NCBI RefSeq assembly: GCF_042655305.1
Contig: NZ_JBHSLR010000006.1
Length of the DNA stretch: 64,000 nucleotides
Source of the DNA: Arcanobacterium_A bovis
Lineage (GTDB): Bacteria > Actinomycetota > Actinomycetes > Actinomycetales > Actinomycetaceae
Direction: 5' to 3' (one strand)
The translations under genes were made by a program, and so were the position numbers. The notes below the pieces were generated by a model. The model was not told the DNA's origin, ran no database searches, and saw nothing but the letters and a program-made list of their open reading frames with translations. Positions 8,033 through 16,661 of this stretch are shown here, one piece after another; the first letter of the stretch is position 1, and each line of letters starts with the position of its first letter.

Positions 8033-9355
8033 TTACTGAAGAGCCGGATTGTACCTAAGCGAATTTACTCGACAACTGCATTCGCTCGCAATATTTATAT
8101 TATTGGCAATCTTTCCTTCGGCACGTAGTTCTAGCAATTTCGGCACTACACGATCACGCAACGCCCACGGATCAATCGTATTGACGTAAATCTTCGTTCC
8201 GCCTTCAAATCCAGCCAAAGTGGATACACGCCATTTGATCAGTACTTTCCACGGGATTGCAACGTCCGCGTCAATCGGCTTGCAGTGCCATTCCTCATTG
8301 GTAGGCACATGGGTGCCGGTTGCCGCGTGCATCGCGTGGATCAAATCGGACATTCCTTGGAGCTCTTCGCGGCTGTGCTCCCACGGCTGGCAGTGTTCAG
8401 ACTTGGACCAAATCTCCAAAGTAGGATACCGGTGACCAAATCCGGCAATCGCCACGGCATGTTTGTTTTCAGCCAAAACGAGATTGTGGAAGCTGGCATA
8501 ATCGACGGCGGCTTCGTTGTAAATATTGGGATTTTCGCGCGCCTTCTCGACTTCCATCTGACCATTGACGGAACGCTGATCGATAGCCACAAGCTGTTTG
8601 TGAAGATGGTCGAAAGATGCGCCGGCAGGCTTCAACCAGTTCTGGAAAACCTGCACATATTTCGCATATCGGTTTGAATTGTATATATCTTCCATTGCAT
8701 CAACAGTGAGCCGGATATACCACTCATGCTCCTGAGGCGAAAGCGTACCGGAGCCTGCGAGCTGCGTATCGTCCACGGCGTCGTCAACAAAATGGCGGCG
8801 CGCCACGATCAGATCGTGACACGAGCCGAAAAACGACTTTGCATACTCGAGTTTTTCACCATCGGGCATGGCAGCGACGTCGTCGGTAGCCATGAACGCG
8901 CGCAACTTGGTGTCGAGAACGCCCATCACGTGGGCGCGTCCGGCAGGATCGGCTAAATAAGCCTCCATTCGCTGCTCAGCTTCCCGCGACAGTTTGTGCC
9001 CGTAGTTTTTCTCCCAGTACATAAACGACACGATTTCAAAAAGATTCGGGATACGCCGAAAATCCCATTCGCGGGTGAGCATATCGACGCCGGTAGAACG
9101 GTAGACGACGGCGTCGTCACGCTTGCGCACGAGGCGCGCTTTTTCTGGCGGAGTTTCGAGCACACGCTGGGTACAAAATGCACAATGGTGACCAATTGCG
9201 TCAGGATTGATTGGCTTTGGCTCAGGAACCGCGATATCGAGTGGGCGATGTGCACGACCCGGAATCGTCCACACTTCTGTTTCTGAGAACGGATTGATCT
9301 GCTTGATCGTCCCGTCGGCCATCTTCGTCAATGGCGGTCTAAATGCATTTCCCAT
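8033..9355 (-). CDS. DUF4921 protein, GalT/HIT-fold related
   Basis: A 440-residue protein matching the actinobacterial DUF4921 family. Features resemble galactose-1-phosphate uridylyltransferases and HIT proteins: a Cys pair in HHCAFC (residues 58 and 61, probable zinc site), a mid-protein FEIVSF segment and an H-x-H-x-Q active-site-like motif in DHLHKQL. These suggest a nucleotidyl transferase or hydrolase, but no substrate is known to me. I chose the ATG at 9355; GGAGGT lies right against it, which is too close, and a TTG at 9415 is possible but lacks any binding site. The gene reads toward the GDPD gene. Confidence 0.75.
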   Translation of the reverse strand: MGNAFRPPLTKMADGTIKQINPFSETEVWTIPGRAHRPLDIAVPEPKPINPDAIGHHCAFCTQRVLETPPEKARLVRKRDDAVVYRSTGVDMLTREWDFRRIPNLFEIVSFMYWEKNYGHKLSREAEQRMEAYLADPAGRAHVMGVLDTKLRAFMATDDVAAMPDGEKLEYAKSFFGSCHDLIVARRHFVDDAVDDTQLAGSGTLSPQEHEWYIRLTVDAMEDIYNSNRYAKYVQVFQNWLKPAGASFDHLHKQLVAIDQRSVNGQMEVEKARENPNIYNEAAVDYASFHNLVLAENKHAVAIAGFGHRYPTLEIWSKSEHCQPWEHSREELQGMSDLIHAMHAATGTHVPTNEEWHCKPIDADVAIPWKVLIKWRVSTLAGFEGGTKIYVNTIDPWALRDRVVPKLLELRAEGKIANNINIASECSCRVNSLRYNPALQ

Positions 9356-9496
9356 ACCTCCAACTTTATCGTTCCTTGCGCCGAAAAGCTCGCAGGTATG
9401 AGATGGTACGCACAATCTCTCAGACGTGATTATCCGGACACCAAAAATAGCGGCGGTCGGCTCGAAAACTGTTTGAAATGTTGATAGACCGTATAT

Positions 9497-10882
9497 GTGA
9501 ATGAAAAAGTGACGTTGCCGCGTGAGATTTGGGTACTTGTTATTGCCGCTGTTTGTATCGCTCTAGGTTTCGGTATCGTTGCGCCCGTATTGCCCCAGTT
9601 TGCGAAGAGTTTCAACGTTACCAATATGATGGCGACGTTTGTGGTGTCTGCTTTTGCCCTCATGCGCTTAACTTTCGCTCCGGCTTCGGGCTGGCTGTCT
9701 GGTGTGTTTGGAGAGCGGCGAATGTACCTCATCGGTATCTATATCGTGGCGCTTTCTTCGTTCACCTCGGCGTTCGCGCATAGTTATTGGCAACTGCTGC
9801 TTTTTCGTGCCATGGGTGGAATTGGCTCGGTGACGTTCTCTGTTGCGGCAATGTCGCTCGTATTTAGGCTGGCGCCGCCGCAGGCTCGGGGCCGCGCCTC
9901 GGCAGCGTACGGTTCGGGATTCCTGCTCGGAAATATTATCGGTCCGGTGATCGGTGCTATGTTGAGCGCGCTCGGATACCGTGGGCCGTTCATTATTTAC
10001 GCAATTATGCTGGTAATAGCTGCGCTGATCGTAACTATTGCGATTCCAGCTGGCGCTACCGATCCCCGAGCGAGTGTGGTAAAGTCTGAAGATTCAGATG
10101 CTGCGCCATTACCTGCTGATGCAGAATCGGGCTTGCCTGACGCTTTAGCCGCCGATGCAAATTCGGGAAGTTTGGCGGAAACTCTTGCTCCAAGTGCGGA
10201 ATCTGATTCGCGACGCGCCGATTCGCAACGCACGGGCAGGGGGAGCGCGCGGAAAGGACGACGGCGCTCGCGGCGTCGTGCGGCACGTGACGTGATGACA
10301 GTGGCTGAGGCGTTACTAGTTCCGCAATTCCGAGTGGCACTTCTGACGGCGTTTGCTCAAGGATGGACGAACCTCGGGGTGCGTATGTCTGTTGTGCCGC
10401 TGCTAGCTGCTTCGCTGGTGGGAGCTCCAATTTGGCTTCCGGGTGCGCTTTTGGGTGGATTTGCGGTGGGCAATGGTTTAGCGCTCTTGCGAACCGGGCG
10501 TTGGTCCGATATCTACGGAAGACGGCCGATTGTTATTACTGGTCTTGCGGTGTCTGGATTGTTCACCTACGGGATGGGTGTATTTAGCAATCCTGTTTTG
10601 TTGCTGGTGATGAGTGTAGTGGCCGGTATTGGCTCAGGTTTTGTGCAGCCTGCACAACAAGGCGCGGTGGCAGATATTATTGGGAATCGATCTGGCGGGC
10701 GCGTGGTGTCGTTCTTTCAGCAGTCAGCTGATTTAGGCCAGATTATCGGACCGATCATCTCAGGTGTGATCATCGATTTTTGGGGATTTGGTGCGGCTTA
10801 CTCGGTGGCGGGCACGATTTTGCTGGCGGCGGCGTTGATATGGCTTTTCCTAGTCAAAGAAATCAAACCGCAAGTGAAGTAG
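9497..10882 (+). CDS. MFS transporter with a basic, low-complexity central loop
   Basis: A 461-residue major facilitator with two six-helix halves. The 2-3 loop motif appears as SGVFGERR in the first half and the matching GRWSDIYGRRP in the second, typical for DHA1-type drug or metabolite efflux pumps. The cytoplasmic loop between the halves (about residues 180-268) is unusually long, first rich in Ala/Asp/Ser/Glu and then in Arg/Lys. The start is GTG at 9497, with little Shine-Dalgarno. No partner gene indicates the substrate. Confidence 0.8.
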   Translation: MNEKVTLPREIWVLVIAAVCIALGFGIVAPVLPQFAKSFNVTNMMATFVVSAFALMRLTFAPASGWLSGVFGERRMYLIGIYIVALSSFTSAFAHSYWQLLLFRAMGGIGSVTFSVAAMSLVFRLAPPQARGRASAAYGSGFLLGNIIGPVIGAMLSALGYRGPFIIYAIMLVIAALIVTIAIPAGATDPRASVVKSEDSDAAPLPADAESGLPDALAADANSGSLAETLAPSAESDSRRADSQRTGRGSARKGRRRSRRRAARDVMTVAEALLVPQFRVALLTAFAQGWTNLGVRMSVVPLLAASLVGAPIWLPGALLGGFAVGNGLALLRTGRWSDIYGRRPIVITGLAVSGLFTYGMGVFSNPVLLLVMSVVAGIGSGFVQPAQQGAVADIIGNRSGGRVVSFFQQSADLGQIIGPIISGVIIDFWGFGAAYSVAGTILLAAALIWLFLVKEIKPQVK

Positions 10883-10947
10883 TATGGAAATGTGACACGT
10901 TAGAGAACCGTAAACGCGCAGGTAGTTGGCGATTTTCTGGAATGCTC

Positions 10948-10974
10948 GACTATTGCAAGGTGACTATTGCAAGG
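10948..10974 (+). repeat. Tandem 13-bp direct repeat upstream of the cupin gene
   Basis: GACTATTGCAAGG occurs at 10948-10960 and again at 10962-10974, one base apart. It lies in the only gap (10883-11040) upstream of the cupin gene and could be a pair of regulator half-sites on one face of the helix, or a simple duplication. Confidence 0.6.
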
Positions 10975-11040
10975 CGTTTGTTGACTATGATGCGGCGTTT
11001 TCGGAGACATGATGAGGAACAAAGAAAAGAGGAATCGCAG

Positions 11041-11469
11041 ATGGCATACGATCACCGCTACGACGATCAAGGCAAGAAGCCTTGGGTTATCGACATCGAA
11101 AAAGAAACACTGGACAACGAGAACTTCCGCACCACGATGTGGACGGGTGAAAAGTTGCAGCTCACAGTGATGACTATTCCAGTTGGTGGAGAAATCGGCT
11201 TGGAAGTACATCACGGTATCGACCAATTCTTGCGCATTGAGCAAGGAAAAGGCTTGACCCAAATGGGACCGAGCGAAGATAACCTCAATTTCGAAGCCGA
11301 GGTTTCGGATGACGACGCTATCTTCGTACCTGCAGATACATGGCACAATGTAACAAATATTGGCGATGAGCCCTTGAAGCTCTACACGATTTACGCAGGT
11401 CCTGATCACGTGCCAGGCACTGTGCATGAGACAGCTCAGGACGCAGAAAACGACCCGAACGAGGACTGA
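11041..11469 (+). CDS. Cupin-domain protein
   Basis: A 142-residue single-domain cupin. The two cupin motifs are present: GGEIGLEVHHGIDQFLRIEQG and FVPADTWHNVTNIG, supplying the His/Glu/His metal ligands. The family includes sugar isomerases, oxygenases and small binding proteins; nothing here narrows the function. The ATG at 11041 is preceded by AAAAGAGG at 11024-11031. A longer upstream in-frame extension has no binding site and overlaps the MFS gene in another frame, so I left it out. A terminator hairpin follows at 11513-11544. Confidence 0.82.
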   Translation: MAYDHRYDDQGKKPWVIDIEKETLDNENFRTTMWTGEKLQLTVMTIPVGGEIGLEVHHGIDQFLRIEQGKGLTQMGPSEDNLNFEAEVSDDDAIFVPADTWHNVTNIGDEPLKLYTIYAGPDHVPGTVHETAQDAENDPNED

Positions 11470-11512
11470 CCTGCCGTATTAATGCGCATAGTGTTGCTCG
11501 CATAGATGTTGC

Positions 11513-11544
11513 TGTGGCTCCCGCACAATTGAGCGGAAGCCACA
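11513..11544. terminator. Bidirectional terminator hairpin
   Basis: TGTGGCT pairs with AGCCACA, and inside it CCGC pairs with GCGG, each separated by a one-base mismatch, with an 8-nt loop. It lies between the cupin gene and the converging glucokinase gene. Confidence 0.65.
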
Positions 11545-11630
11545 AACATTTAGTCCTGTACCAGTTAACTTATTTACTGCGTGAGTTCCTAATTTTGCGC
11601 TAGTTAACTTTTCACTAAATAGCCAAGCGG

Positions 11631-12572
11631 CTACTGCAAAGCGAGGTTCGCTGCGCCGATAAGACCAGCTTGATTGCCAAGCGTTGCGAGTACCATAGCG
11701 GGCAACGGTCGGAGCGTGCGAGCAGTTAGTCGCATTTCAAAAGCATTGCGCACAGGAGCAAGCAACAGATCACCGGCTTCGGATACTCCGCCGGAGAGCA
11801 CGAATACTTCTGGATCGAAAATTGCGGCAAGATCAGCAATACCCTGACCAAGCCACCGCCCGAGATCGTGGAAACAAGCTCGCGCGGCCCGATCGCCGTC
11901 TTGAGCTGCTTGCGTAACCGTGTAACCGTTGATGGCCTCAACATTGCCTTCAGCTAATTCGAGCATTCTTTGTGCCAAAGCGGGGGACTTCGTGGCACGT
12001 TCTTTTGCAAGGCGCACGAGCGCATTACCAGAGGCGTACATTTCCCAACAGCCATTTTCTCCGCAGCCGCAGAGCAAGCCCTCGGGAACCATATTCATAT
12101 GTCCGATTTCTGCTGCAAAACCATAAGATCCACGCAGCAGATTTCCCTCCATAATCACACCGCCGCCGATTCCAGTGCCCACCGTGACGGTGATGGCCGA
12201 GGAACGTCCTTTAGCTGCGCCAAAGCGGTACTCACCCCAAGCAGCTGCGTTGGCATCATTCTCAAGAAATACTGGCAAGCTTACGGCCTGTGCGACTTTC
12301 ATCGCCAGCGGCTCGTTTTGCCAGCACATATTAGGTGCCAAAATAACGGAAGACCGAGAATTGTCGATAAACCCAGGCGCTCCAATTCCTACCGCATCGA
12401 CGTCATACGATTCTTTGAGATCGTTGATAACGTCAATGATGGTCTGAACGGATTGCTGTGCGTCTTTTGCGGGAGTTGGCTTCCGTGAGATCGCAAGAAT
12501 TTCGCCGTCTTCGTTGACTACTCCTGCTGCGATTTTCGTTCCGCCAACATCAACTCCAATTGTTAATGTCAT
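11631..12572 (-). CDS. glk: ROK-family glucokinase
   Basis: A 313-residue ROK-family sugar kinase. The N-terminal phosphate loop is DVGGTK, the catalytic Asp lies in ENDANAA, and the ROK zinc site appears as EIGH followed by CGCGENGCWE; the SGNAL sequence after it is typical of actinobacterial glucokinases. It should phosphorylate glucose to glucose 6-phosphate in the cytoplasm. N-acyl-mannosamine or other sugars cannot be excluded from sequence alone. The next gene upstream on the same strand is the TorD-like chaperone, 12 nt away, so the two may be cotranscribed even though the functions differ. Confidence 0.85.
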   Translation of the reverse strand: MTLTIGVDVGGTKIAAGVVNEDGEILAISRKPTPAKDAQQSVQTIIDVINDLKESYDVDAVGIGAPGFIDNSRSSVILAPNMCWQNEPLAMKVAQAVSLPVFLENDANAAAWGEYRFGAAKGRSSAITVTVGTGIGGGVIMEGNLLRGSYGFAAEIGHMNMVPEGLLCGCGENGCWEMYASGNALVRLAKERATKSPALAQRMLELAEGNVEAINGYTVTQAAQDGDRAARACFHDLGRWLGQGIADLAAIFDPEVFVLSGGVSEAGDLLLAPVRNAFEMRLTARTLRPLPAMVLATLGNQAGLIGAANLALQ

Positions 12573-12584
12573 GCTGATATTCTT

Positions 12585-13253
12585 TCATGAAATATTGGTA
12601 AAACCCGAATCCATAAGTCCTGAATCGGCCATACGTAGCGCTCCTTGCGAGAGAGCAAGCATTCCTTGCAGGAACTTTGTGTCGGCTAGTTTTTCAGCGT
12701 TCTCCAAAAATTCTGGTGCCCATTGGCTCAGATGCTCCTTATGGAAGGTGACGACGGCGTTACGGTAGCGTTCGGCGTCGTGCGGAGCGTTGTGCTCAAG
12801 AGCGGTGAGCCATAACGTGGCTGCTTGGGCAATGAAATCAAACTCAAGACCGATGTGATCGTCTGGTTCGCGGTTGAGATGTGGAGCCTCGAGATTGAGT
12901 TCGCGGTAGAAATTGCGCACCTCAAGAGTTTGTTCATCGAAAATGAGTCGATCTTGACCGCGATGCACTGATTCATAAGGTGCGATTTTGGCAGTGGCAG
13001 TGCGGCCGTAAAGCAGATTGAGATCATCGGCAATGGCTTCGGCGTCTTCGTGTGCATTGAATGATGCTGCCCAAAGTTGGAGTCCGCGCGCAGTCTCTGG
13101 AGCTGTGGTGATACCGGTGTAGCTCTCCTGAAGTGGCCACTCAGGATAGATGGTTTGTAGTTCAGCTAGTGTATCGCCGTCGGGAGCATGCAGATGGAGG
13201 CGAGCTAGGGTAGAAAAGGCGGCGGCAACTGCTTCTAATTGAGTGGTGTTCAC
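12585..13253 (-). CDS. TorD/DmsD-family molybdoenzyme maturation chaperone
   Basis: A 222-residue helical protein with the TorD-family signature: APYESVH..., a VRNFYRELNLE segment, then EPDDHIGLEFDF and a late FHKEHLSQW. Such chaperones bind the Tat signal of a molybdopterin oxidoreductase and hold it until cofactor insertion. The client is probably DmsA encoded at 16662-19256. I chose GTG 13253 (FVNTTQLE...) behind GAGAG; an upstream extension to 13304 has no start signals of its own. It is divergent from a TetR regulator gene, which may control it. Confidence 0.8.
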   Translation of the reverse strand: MNTTQLEAVAAAFSTLARLHLHAPDGDTLAELQTIYPEWPLQESYTGITTAPETARGLQLWAASFNAHEDAEAIADDLNLLYGRTATAKIAPYESVHRGQDRLIFDEQTLEVRNFYRELNLEAPHLNREPDDHIGLEFDFIAQAATLWLTALEHNAPHDAERYRNAVVTFHKEHLSQWAPEFLENAEKLADTKFLQGMLALSQGALRMADSGLMDSGFTNIS

Positions 13254-13425
13254 GAATCTCTCATTTCGACGGTATGAGCGAGAAGAAGGGGAACAGACAA
13301 TCACGCTTCGGGGGATTTCTCGCCTACATAATCTTAGTAAATATGGCCGATAAACGCATTTTGAGCAGGCTAGTTATCTGGGACGAAAGTGCGAATTTTT
13401 CCTTATTTTTGCAAAGTTTCTTCCG

Positions 13426-13448
13426 GAATATTGATATTGCCGATATTC
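13426..13448. promoter_or_regulatory. Inverted repeat in the torD-tetR divergent region, candidate operator
   Basis: GAATAT at 13426-13431 mirrors ATATTC at 13443-13448, and GATATT occurs twice in between. The site lies 24 nt before the TetR start codon, where an autoregulatory operator is common. Binding is an inference. Confidence 0.4.
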
Positions 13449-13472
13449 TGATTGAGGTAGAAATGAGGGACG

Positions 13473-14123
13473 ATGCTTAACAATACTGATCCACGATTCG
13501 TTCGTGTGCGCGAGAACCTTCGCGCTGCGGTATTTGACTTGGCTGCTCATAAACCAGTGGAAGATATTTCCGTGGCTGAGCTGACGCGCGCCGCCGGAAT
13601 TTCTCGCACCACTTTCTATAAACACGGAGTGAGCCCAGCACAGTTCATCGCTGATGTGATTATTGAAGAACTTGAACCGCATCTCAACAAAATGAGCGAA
13701 ATTATCGCGCAGCCAACTCAAGACTATCTTGTGCAATGGCGCGATGTTTACGCTGATATTTTGCGTGGAATCAAAGCTCGAAAAGAAATCTATGTGCCGA
13801 TGTTTTCACGTGAGAATTCTTCGGGTGTGCTCGGGTATGTGATTAGCTACCTTGCTGACTTTTACGAAGGCTACCTGAAGCTCTTTGAACAGCACGTGGA
13901 AAATGACCTCACTACGCTGTGGAAAGAAATGGCCGTGAGCCAGCAGGTTCACAATTTTTTGGCGGTTATTGGCGCTTGGTGTCGGCAAGATTGTGCCGAC
14001 GATCCGGTCGCCGTGGTGAACACCTATCTTTCGCTCGCGCCGCCGTGGCAGCTGGCGCGCTTCGATACGCATGGTAAGACGTCGTTGGGGCGTTCGTTGC
14101 GTTTTCTGCAAGAGCCCGCCTGA
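13473..14123 (+). CDS. TetR-family transcriptional regulator
   Basis: A 216-residue regulator. Residues 10-60 form a TetR N-terminal HTH (DISVAELTRAAGISRTTFYKH); the rest is a divergent helical ligand-binding domain like the TetR_C group of actinobacteria. The ATG at 13473 follows GAGGGA at 13465-13470. It is divergent from the TorD chaperone and the intervening region carries a palindrome, so torD (and glk) are natural targets along with its own gene. The ligand is unknown. Confidence 0.82.
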   Translation: MLNNTDPRFVRVRENLRAAVFDLAAHKPVEDISVAELTRAAGISRTTFYKHGVSPAQFIADVIIEELEPHLNKMSEIIAQPTQDYLVQWRDVYADILRGIKARKEIYVPMFSRENSSGVLGYVISYLADFYEGYLKLFEQHVENDLTTLWKEMAVSQQVHNFLAVIGAWCRQDCADDPVAVVNTYLSLAPPWQLARFDTHGKTSLGRSLRFLQEPA

Positions 14124-14452
14124 TGTGTCGTGTGTCTAATACTGCCACCTGTCGGAATTTAATTATGAACGTTGGATAGAAATAAATTGTCCTTCTCTCT
14201 GTGACCTTGCATTTTGATACAAATTTGCTACTTGTTAAGTGTTTAGGAGTCGTGCAATCACTTCGGGTGGCGGACGCCTATGTCAACTGTTACGGATCTC
14301 CAATCCGCGTGCAGAATACGGCGAATTTCGATGAGCATAAGCATAAAAATAAGCTGGATCGATATTAGCTAAAACTGGTGCATAACCGCGATAAAATGCT
14401 TGAATTTTATATATAAATAGAGGTCTAGACAGGCATAGTGAGGAATGTGACA
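14124..14452. other. Gene-free stretch with a small stem-loop and AT-rich promoter-like end
   Basis: No coding frame is convincing here. ACGGAT/ATCCGCGT form a short hairpin near 14293-14311, and the last 70 bases contain an AT-rich TATATATAAAT segment that could be the promoter of the two tiny ORFs that follow. Confidence 0.35.
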
Positions 14453-14599
14453 ATGAAAGGGTGGTTGCATTACCTAGAGAGGATCAAGATGAAAATCAGT
14501 CGAAAACTTTCAGGTGCTATTGCTGCCAGCGTTTACCAGGCTACCTTATGGGTTCAGGTCGATATCTATGGCTCGACAGCCATATCAACCAATGGATAA
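14453..14599 (+). CDS. Possible small ORF (48 aa), unknown
   Basis: A 48-codon frame with an internal ATG at 14489 behind GAGAGGA. The N-terminal part is basic, then a short mildly hydrophobic stretch. I recognise nothing. It stands 38 nt before a better supported small membrane protein gene and could be a leader peptide, a genuine microprotein or a remnant of a signal peptide. Evidence is only the start context and the position. Confidence 0.25.
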   Translation: MKGWLHYLERIKMKISRKLSGAIAASVYQATLWVQVDIYGSTAISTNG

Positions 14600-14637
14600 A
14601 TATCTGGAAGAATTGCAATTTCTCTTAAGGACGAACT

Positions 14638-14793
14638 ATGAATACACCAGTCTTTCTCACCACGTTAATAGTGATCATTTTATTGCTGCTAGTGGCGGGT
14701 ATCGTTGTTGTTGGAATTTTTATGGCAAAGGTCATTCGTTATATGGACTCACACGAAAAACCAAAGCGCCAACAAACGCTCAACGAAAAGTAA
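14638..14793 (+). CDS. Small single-pass membrane protein (51 aa)
   Basis: A 51-residue frame with a Shine-Dalgarno TAAGGA at 14615-14620 region, 7-12 nt before the ATG. Residues 5-31 are an unbroken hydrophobic helix and the remaining 20 residues are charged and basic, so it should span the membrane once with the tail in the cytoplasm. Short proteins of this form act as subunits of oxidases or transporters, stress proteins or toxins. It converges with dmsC across a strong hairpin. Function unknown. Confidence 0.5.
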   Translation: MNTPVFLTTLIVIILLLLVAGIVVVGIFMAKVIRYMDSHEKPKRQQTLNEK

Positions 14794-14862
14794 GGTCATC
14801 TTTGTGCACTCATTAAAGACCGGCAACCACTATATGGGTGTTCATCAAAGAAGATGTGATGT

Positions 14863-14910
14863 TTATTAAGTGGTGGGCTGGAAAATATTCTCCAGCCCAC
14901 CACTTAATAA
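14863..14910. terminator. Perfect 20-bp stem-loop between converging units
   Basis: Arms 14863-14882 and 14891-14910 are perfectly complementary around an 8-nt loop; the AT-rich base (TTATTAAG / CTTAATAA) serves as a U-rich tail for either strand. It lies between the small membrane ORF and the 3' end of dmsC. Confidence 0.8.
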
Positions 14911-15003
14911 CTTGGCGTGCTGTGGAGCACCTCGAACAATGTGCTCCAACTACACTTCGATTTTTAAATCCGCGAACCGAGTTTAGAGCAACTCCACTCG
15001 CTC

Positions 15004-16017
15004 TTAGATTCCTACCTGTACTAGCGAATCGTAGTGGAGAGAGCGTCCCATGAGCTCACTGATGAGCACAATTGCAAACACGCCGATTACTAGCCAAGCC
15101 AGCGGAGCAGGCTTGGTAGCAAGGGTTTGACCAGCAATCTTGTAGGTGTAAATCGCCATCACGATTCCTGCGCCGGCAAGGAGAATGAGTCGGGCGTAGA
15201 AGAAACCGCTGGCGAAAACGCCGGCAGCTGCTTGTGCCGTTGGATTACCCGTTGCCAAGTTCGCAATGTGAATGATGTAGGTGATCAAGATGATGGTTGC
15301 AACAACTGCCGCCGTTACGGTTAGTGCACGTACAACATTGGCGATAATGCCCCACTCTTTTTCAGTGGTTGGTGCATTGATTGCTTGCGCATTGCGGTGC
15401 CATCCAAACGTATCTTTCTTTGCTGGAGCCGGAGCCTTGGCTGGAACTTCCACTGGCGCCGTCTTCGTTTCCTTCTTGAAGCGAACCATGGTGGTGACCA
15501 TCAACGCAGCTGCCACGATCAGCGCACCGAGAAGCAGCGTCGTCGCGAAGAAGAATACTAGCGTAGCTGGAGTGCTCCAAGCCGGAACAGCCTTGAGAAC
15601 CATGTAGATCATCGTCATGGAGATAATCAATCCGATGCCTACTAGGCCGGTCAGGATGCCCAAAATCATGCGGATTCGCGTAGAACCAATCTGGAACCAT
15701 TGCATGAAGGCGAATACGAAGCCGAGACCAGCAAAGCCAGTTCCGAACAGAATTTCGCGGGTCAGCCACGATGAATTCCAGTGACGTAGCACGTTGAGCA
15801 CGTGGAACGGATCATTCATGTGGAACATCGAAACGATCAGGCCAAGGATCATGATTGGGCCGATTGCGTAGAGCACAGGAAGCGTAAGACGCTCCACCGT
15901 CTCGTTGCCGTGCTTAGCAGCGAGACGAAGCTGCATCACACCGAGGATGATGAATGCACCCACGCACATCTGCGCGATCACGGTGAAGAGGATCATCGGC
16001 AATTCGTGTACGTTCAT
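15004..16017 (-). CDS. dmsC: DMSO reductase-type membrane anchor subunit
   Basis: A 337-residue integral membrane protein with about eight hydrophobic segments, matching the DmsC anchor family (N-terminal HELPMILFT, then SMFHMNDPFHVLNVLRHWNSSWLTREI, the quinol-site region). It takes electrons from menaquinol and passes them to DmsB. A cytoplasmic loop of about 45 residues near the middle (Ala/Pro/Lys-rich) is longer than in the enterobacterial protein. It is the last gene of dmsABC, 2 nt after dmsB. Confidence 0.88.
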   Translation of the reverse strand: MNVHELPMILFTVIAQMCVGAFIILGVMQLRLAAKHGNETVERLTLPVLYAIGPIMILGLIVSMFHMNDPFHVLNVLRHWNSSWLTREILFGTGFAGLGFVFAFMQWFQIGSTRIRMILGILTGLVGIGLIISMTMIYMVLKAVPAWSTPATLVFFFATTLLLGALIVAAALMVTTMVRFKKETKTAPVEVPAKAPAPAKKDTFGWHRNAQAINAPTTEKEWGIIANVVRALTVTAAVVATIILITYIIHIANLATGNPTAQAAAGVFASGFFYARLILLAGAGIVMAIYTYKIAGQTLATKPAPLAWLVIGVFAIVLISELMGRSLHYDSLVQVGI

Positions 16018-16019
16018 TC

Positions 16020-16658
16020 TCAGATCTCCTTCGGATTAACGATGTTTCCGCTGGCAGCATCCCATGCTTGAGCGTCACGGTGGGGTTTGATAACCAAGTG
16101 TGGATTGGTGATCGACGGATCTGGAAGTGGAGCAACGGCGTTAGTCTCGCCGTACTTCTTGCGCAAATCTTTGATTGGGCCCCAATCCAATGCGCGTGAA
16201 GGGCAGGCCTCCACGCAGGCAGGGTCTTGACCAGTGGAACGGTAGTCGTAGCACAGGTCGCACTTGGACATGTGGCCGGTTTCCGCATTGAACTGTGGAG
16301 CCGAGTAAGGGCAGGCCCATTCACAGTAGCGGCATCCTACGCATTTATCCTGGTCAACGTAGACGGTGCCGTCCTCACGCTGGGTCATTGCAGTAGTTGG
16401 GCACACCTGCATACACACTGGGTTTTCGCAGTGGTTACACGATACCGAGGTGTAGTAGGTGAACACGCTCGGTGCAAATGTGTTTCCCGAACGCTGCCAT
16501 GAGCCGCCGGTGTACTCAACGACTCGGCGCCAGTTCACGCCTACAGGCAGATCATGCTTGTCTTTACATGCAATCTGGCATGCCTTACATCCGGTACAAA
16601 TCTCCTGGTCGAAGAAAAATCCGTAGTCGGCGCCAGCAACAGTTGCTTTCTCAGCCAT
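16020..16658 (-). CDS. dmsB: DMSO reductase-type iron-sulfur subunit
   Basis: A 212-residue ferredoxin-like protein with four Cys clusters for four [4Fe-4S] centres: CTGCKACQIACK near residue 17, CNHCENPVCMQVCP, CVGCRYCEWACP, and CDLCYD with a later CVEACP. This is the DmsB layout. It shuttles electrons from the DmsC anchor to the molybdopterin subunit. It sits 3 nt after dmsA and 2 nt before dmsC, clearly one operon. Confidence 0.92.
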   Translation of the reverse strand: MAEKATVAGADYGFFFDQEICTGCKACQIACKDKHDLPVGVNWRRVVEYTGGSWQRSGNTFAPSVFTYYTSVSCNHCENPVCMQVCPTTAMTQREDGTVYVDQDKCVGCRYCEWACPYSAPQFNAETGHMSKCDLCYDYRSTGQDPACVEACPSRALDWGPIKDLRKKYGETNAVAPLPDPSITNPHLVIKPHRDAQAWDAASGNIVNPKEI

Positions 16659-16661
16659 TGT

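Noticed and set aside
10780..11040. N-terminal extension of the cupin frame
   Set aside because: Overlaps the MFS gene in another frame, lacks a binding site, and the conserved cupin starts at 11041.
12585..13253. Reading the torD gene as a pseudogene of unknown type
   Set aside because: The TorD motifs run over the full length without interruption.
14514..14816. A 100-codon frame across the small ORF region
   Set aside because: No binding site and no recognisable features; the 51-codon frame in another phase has a start signal and a membrane helix.
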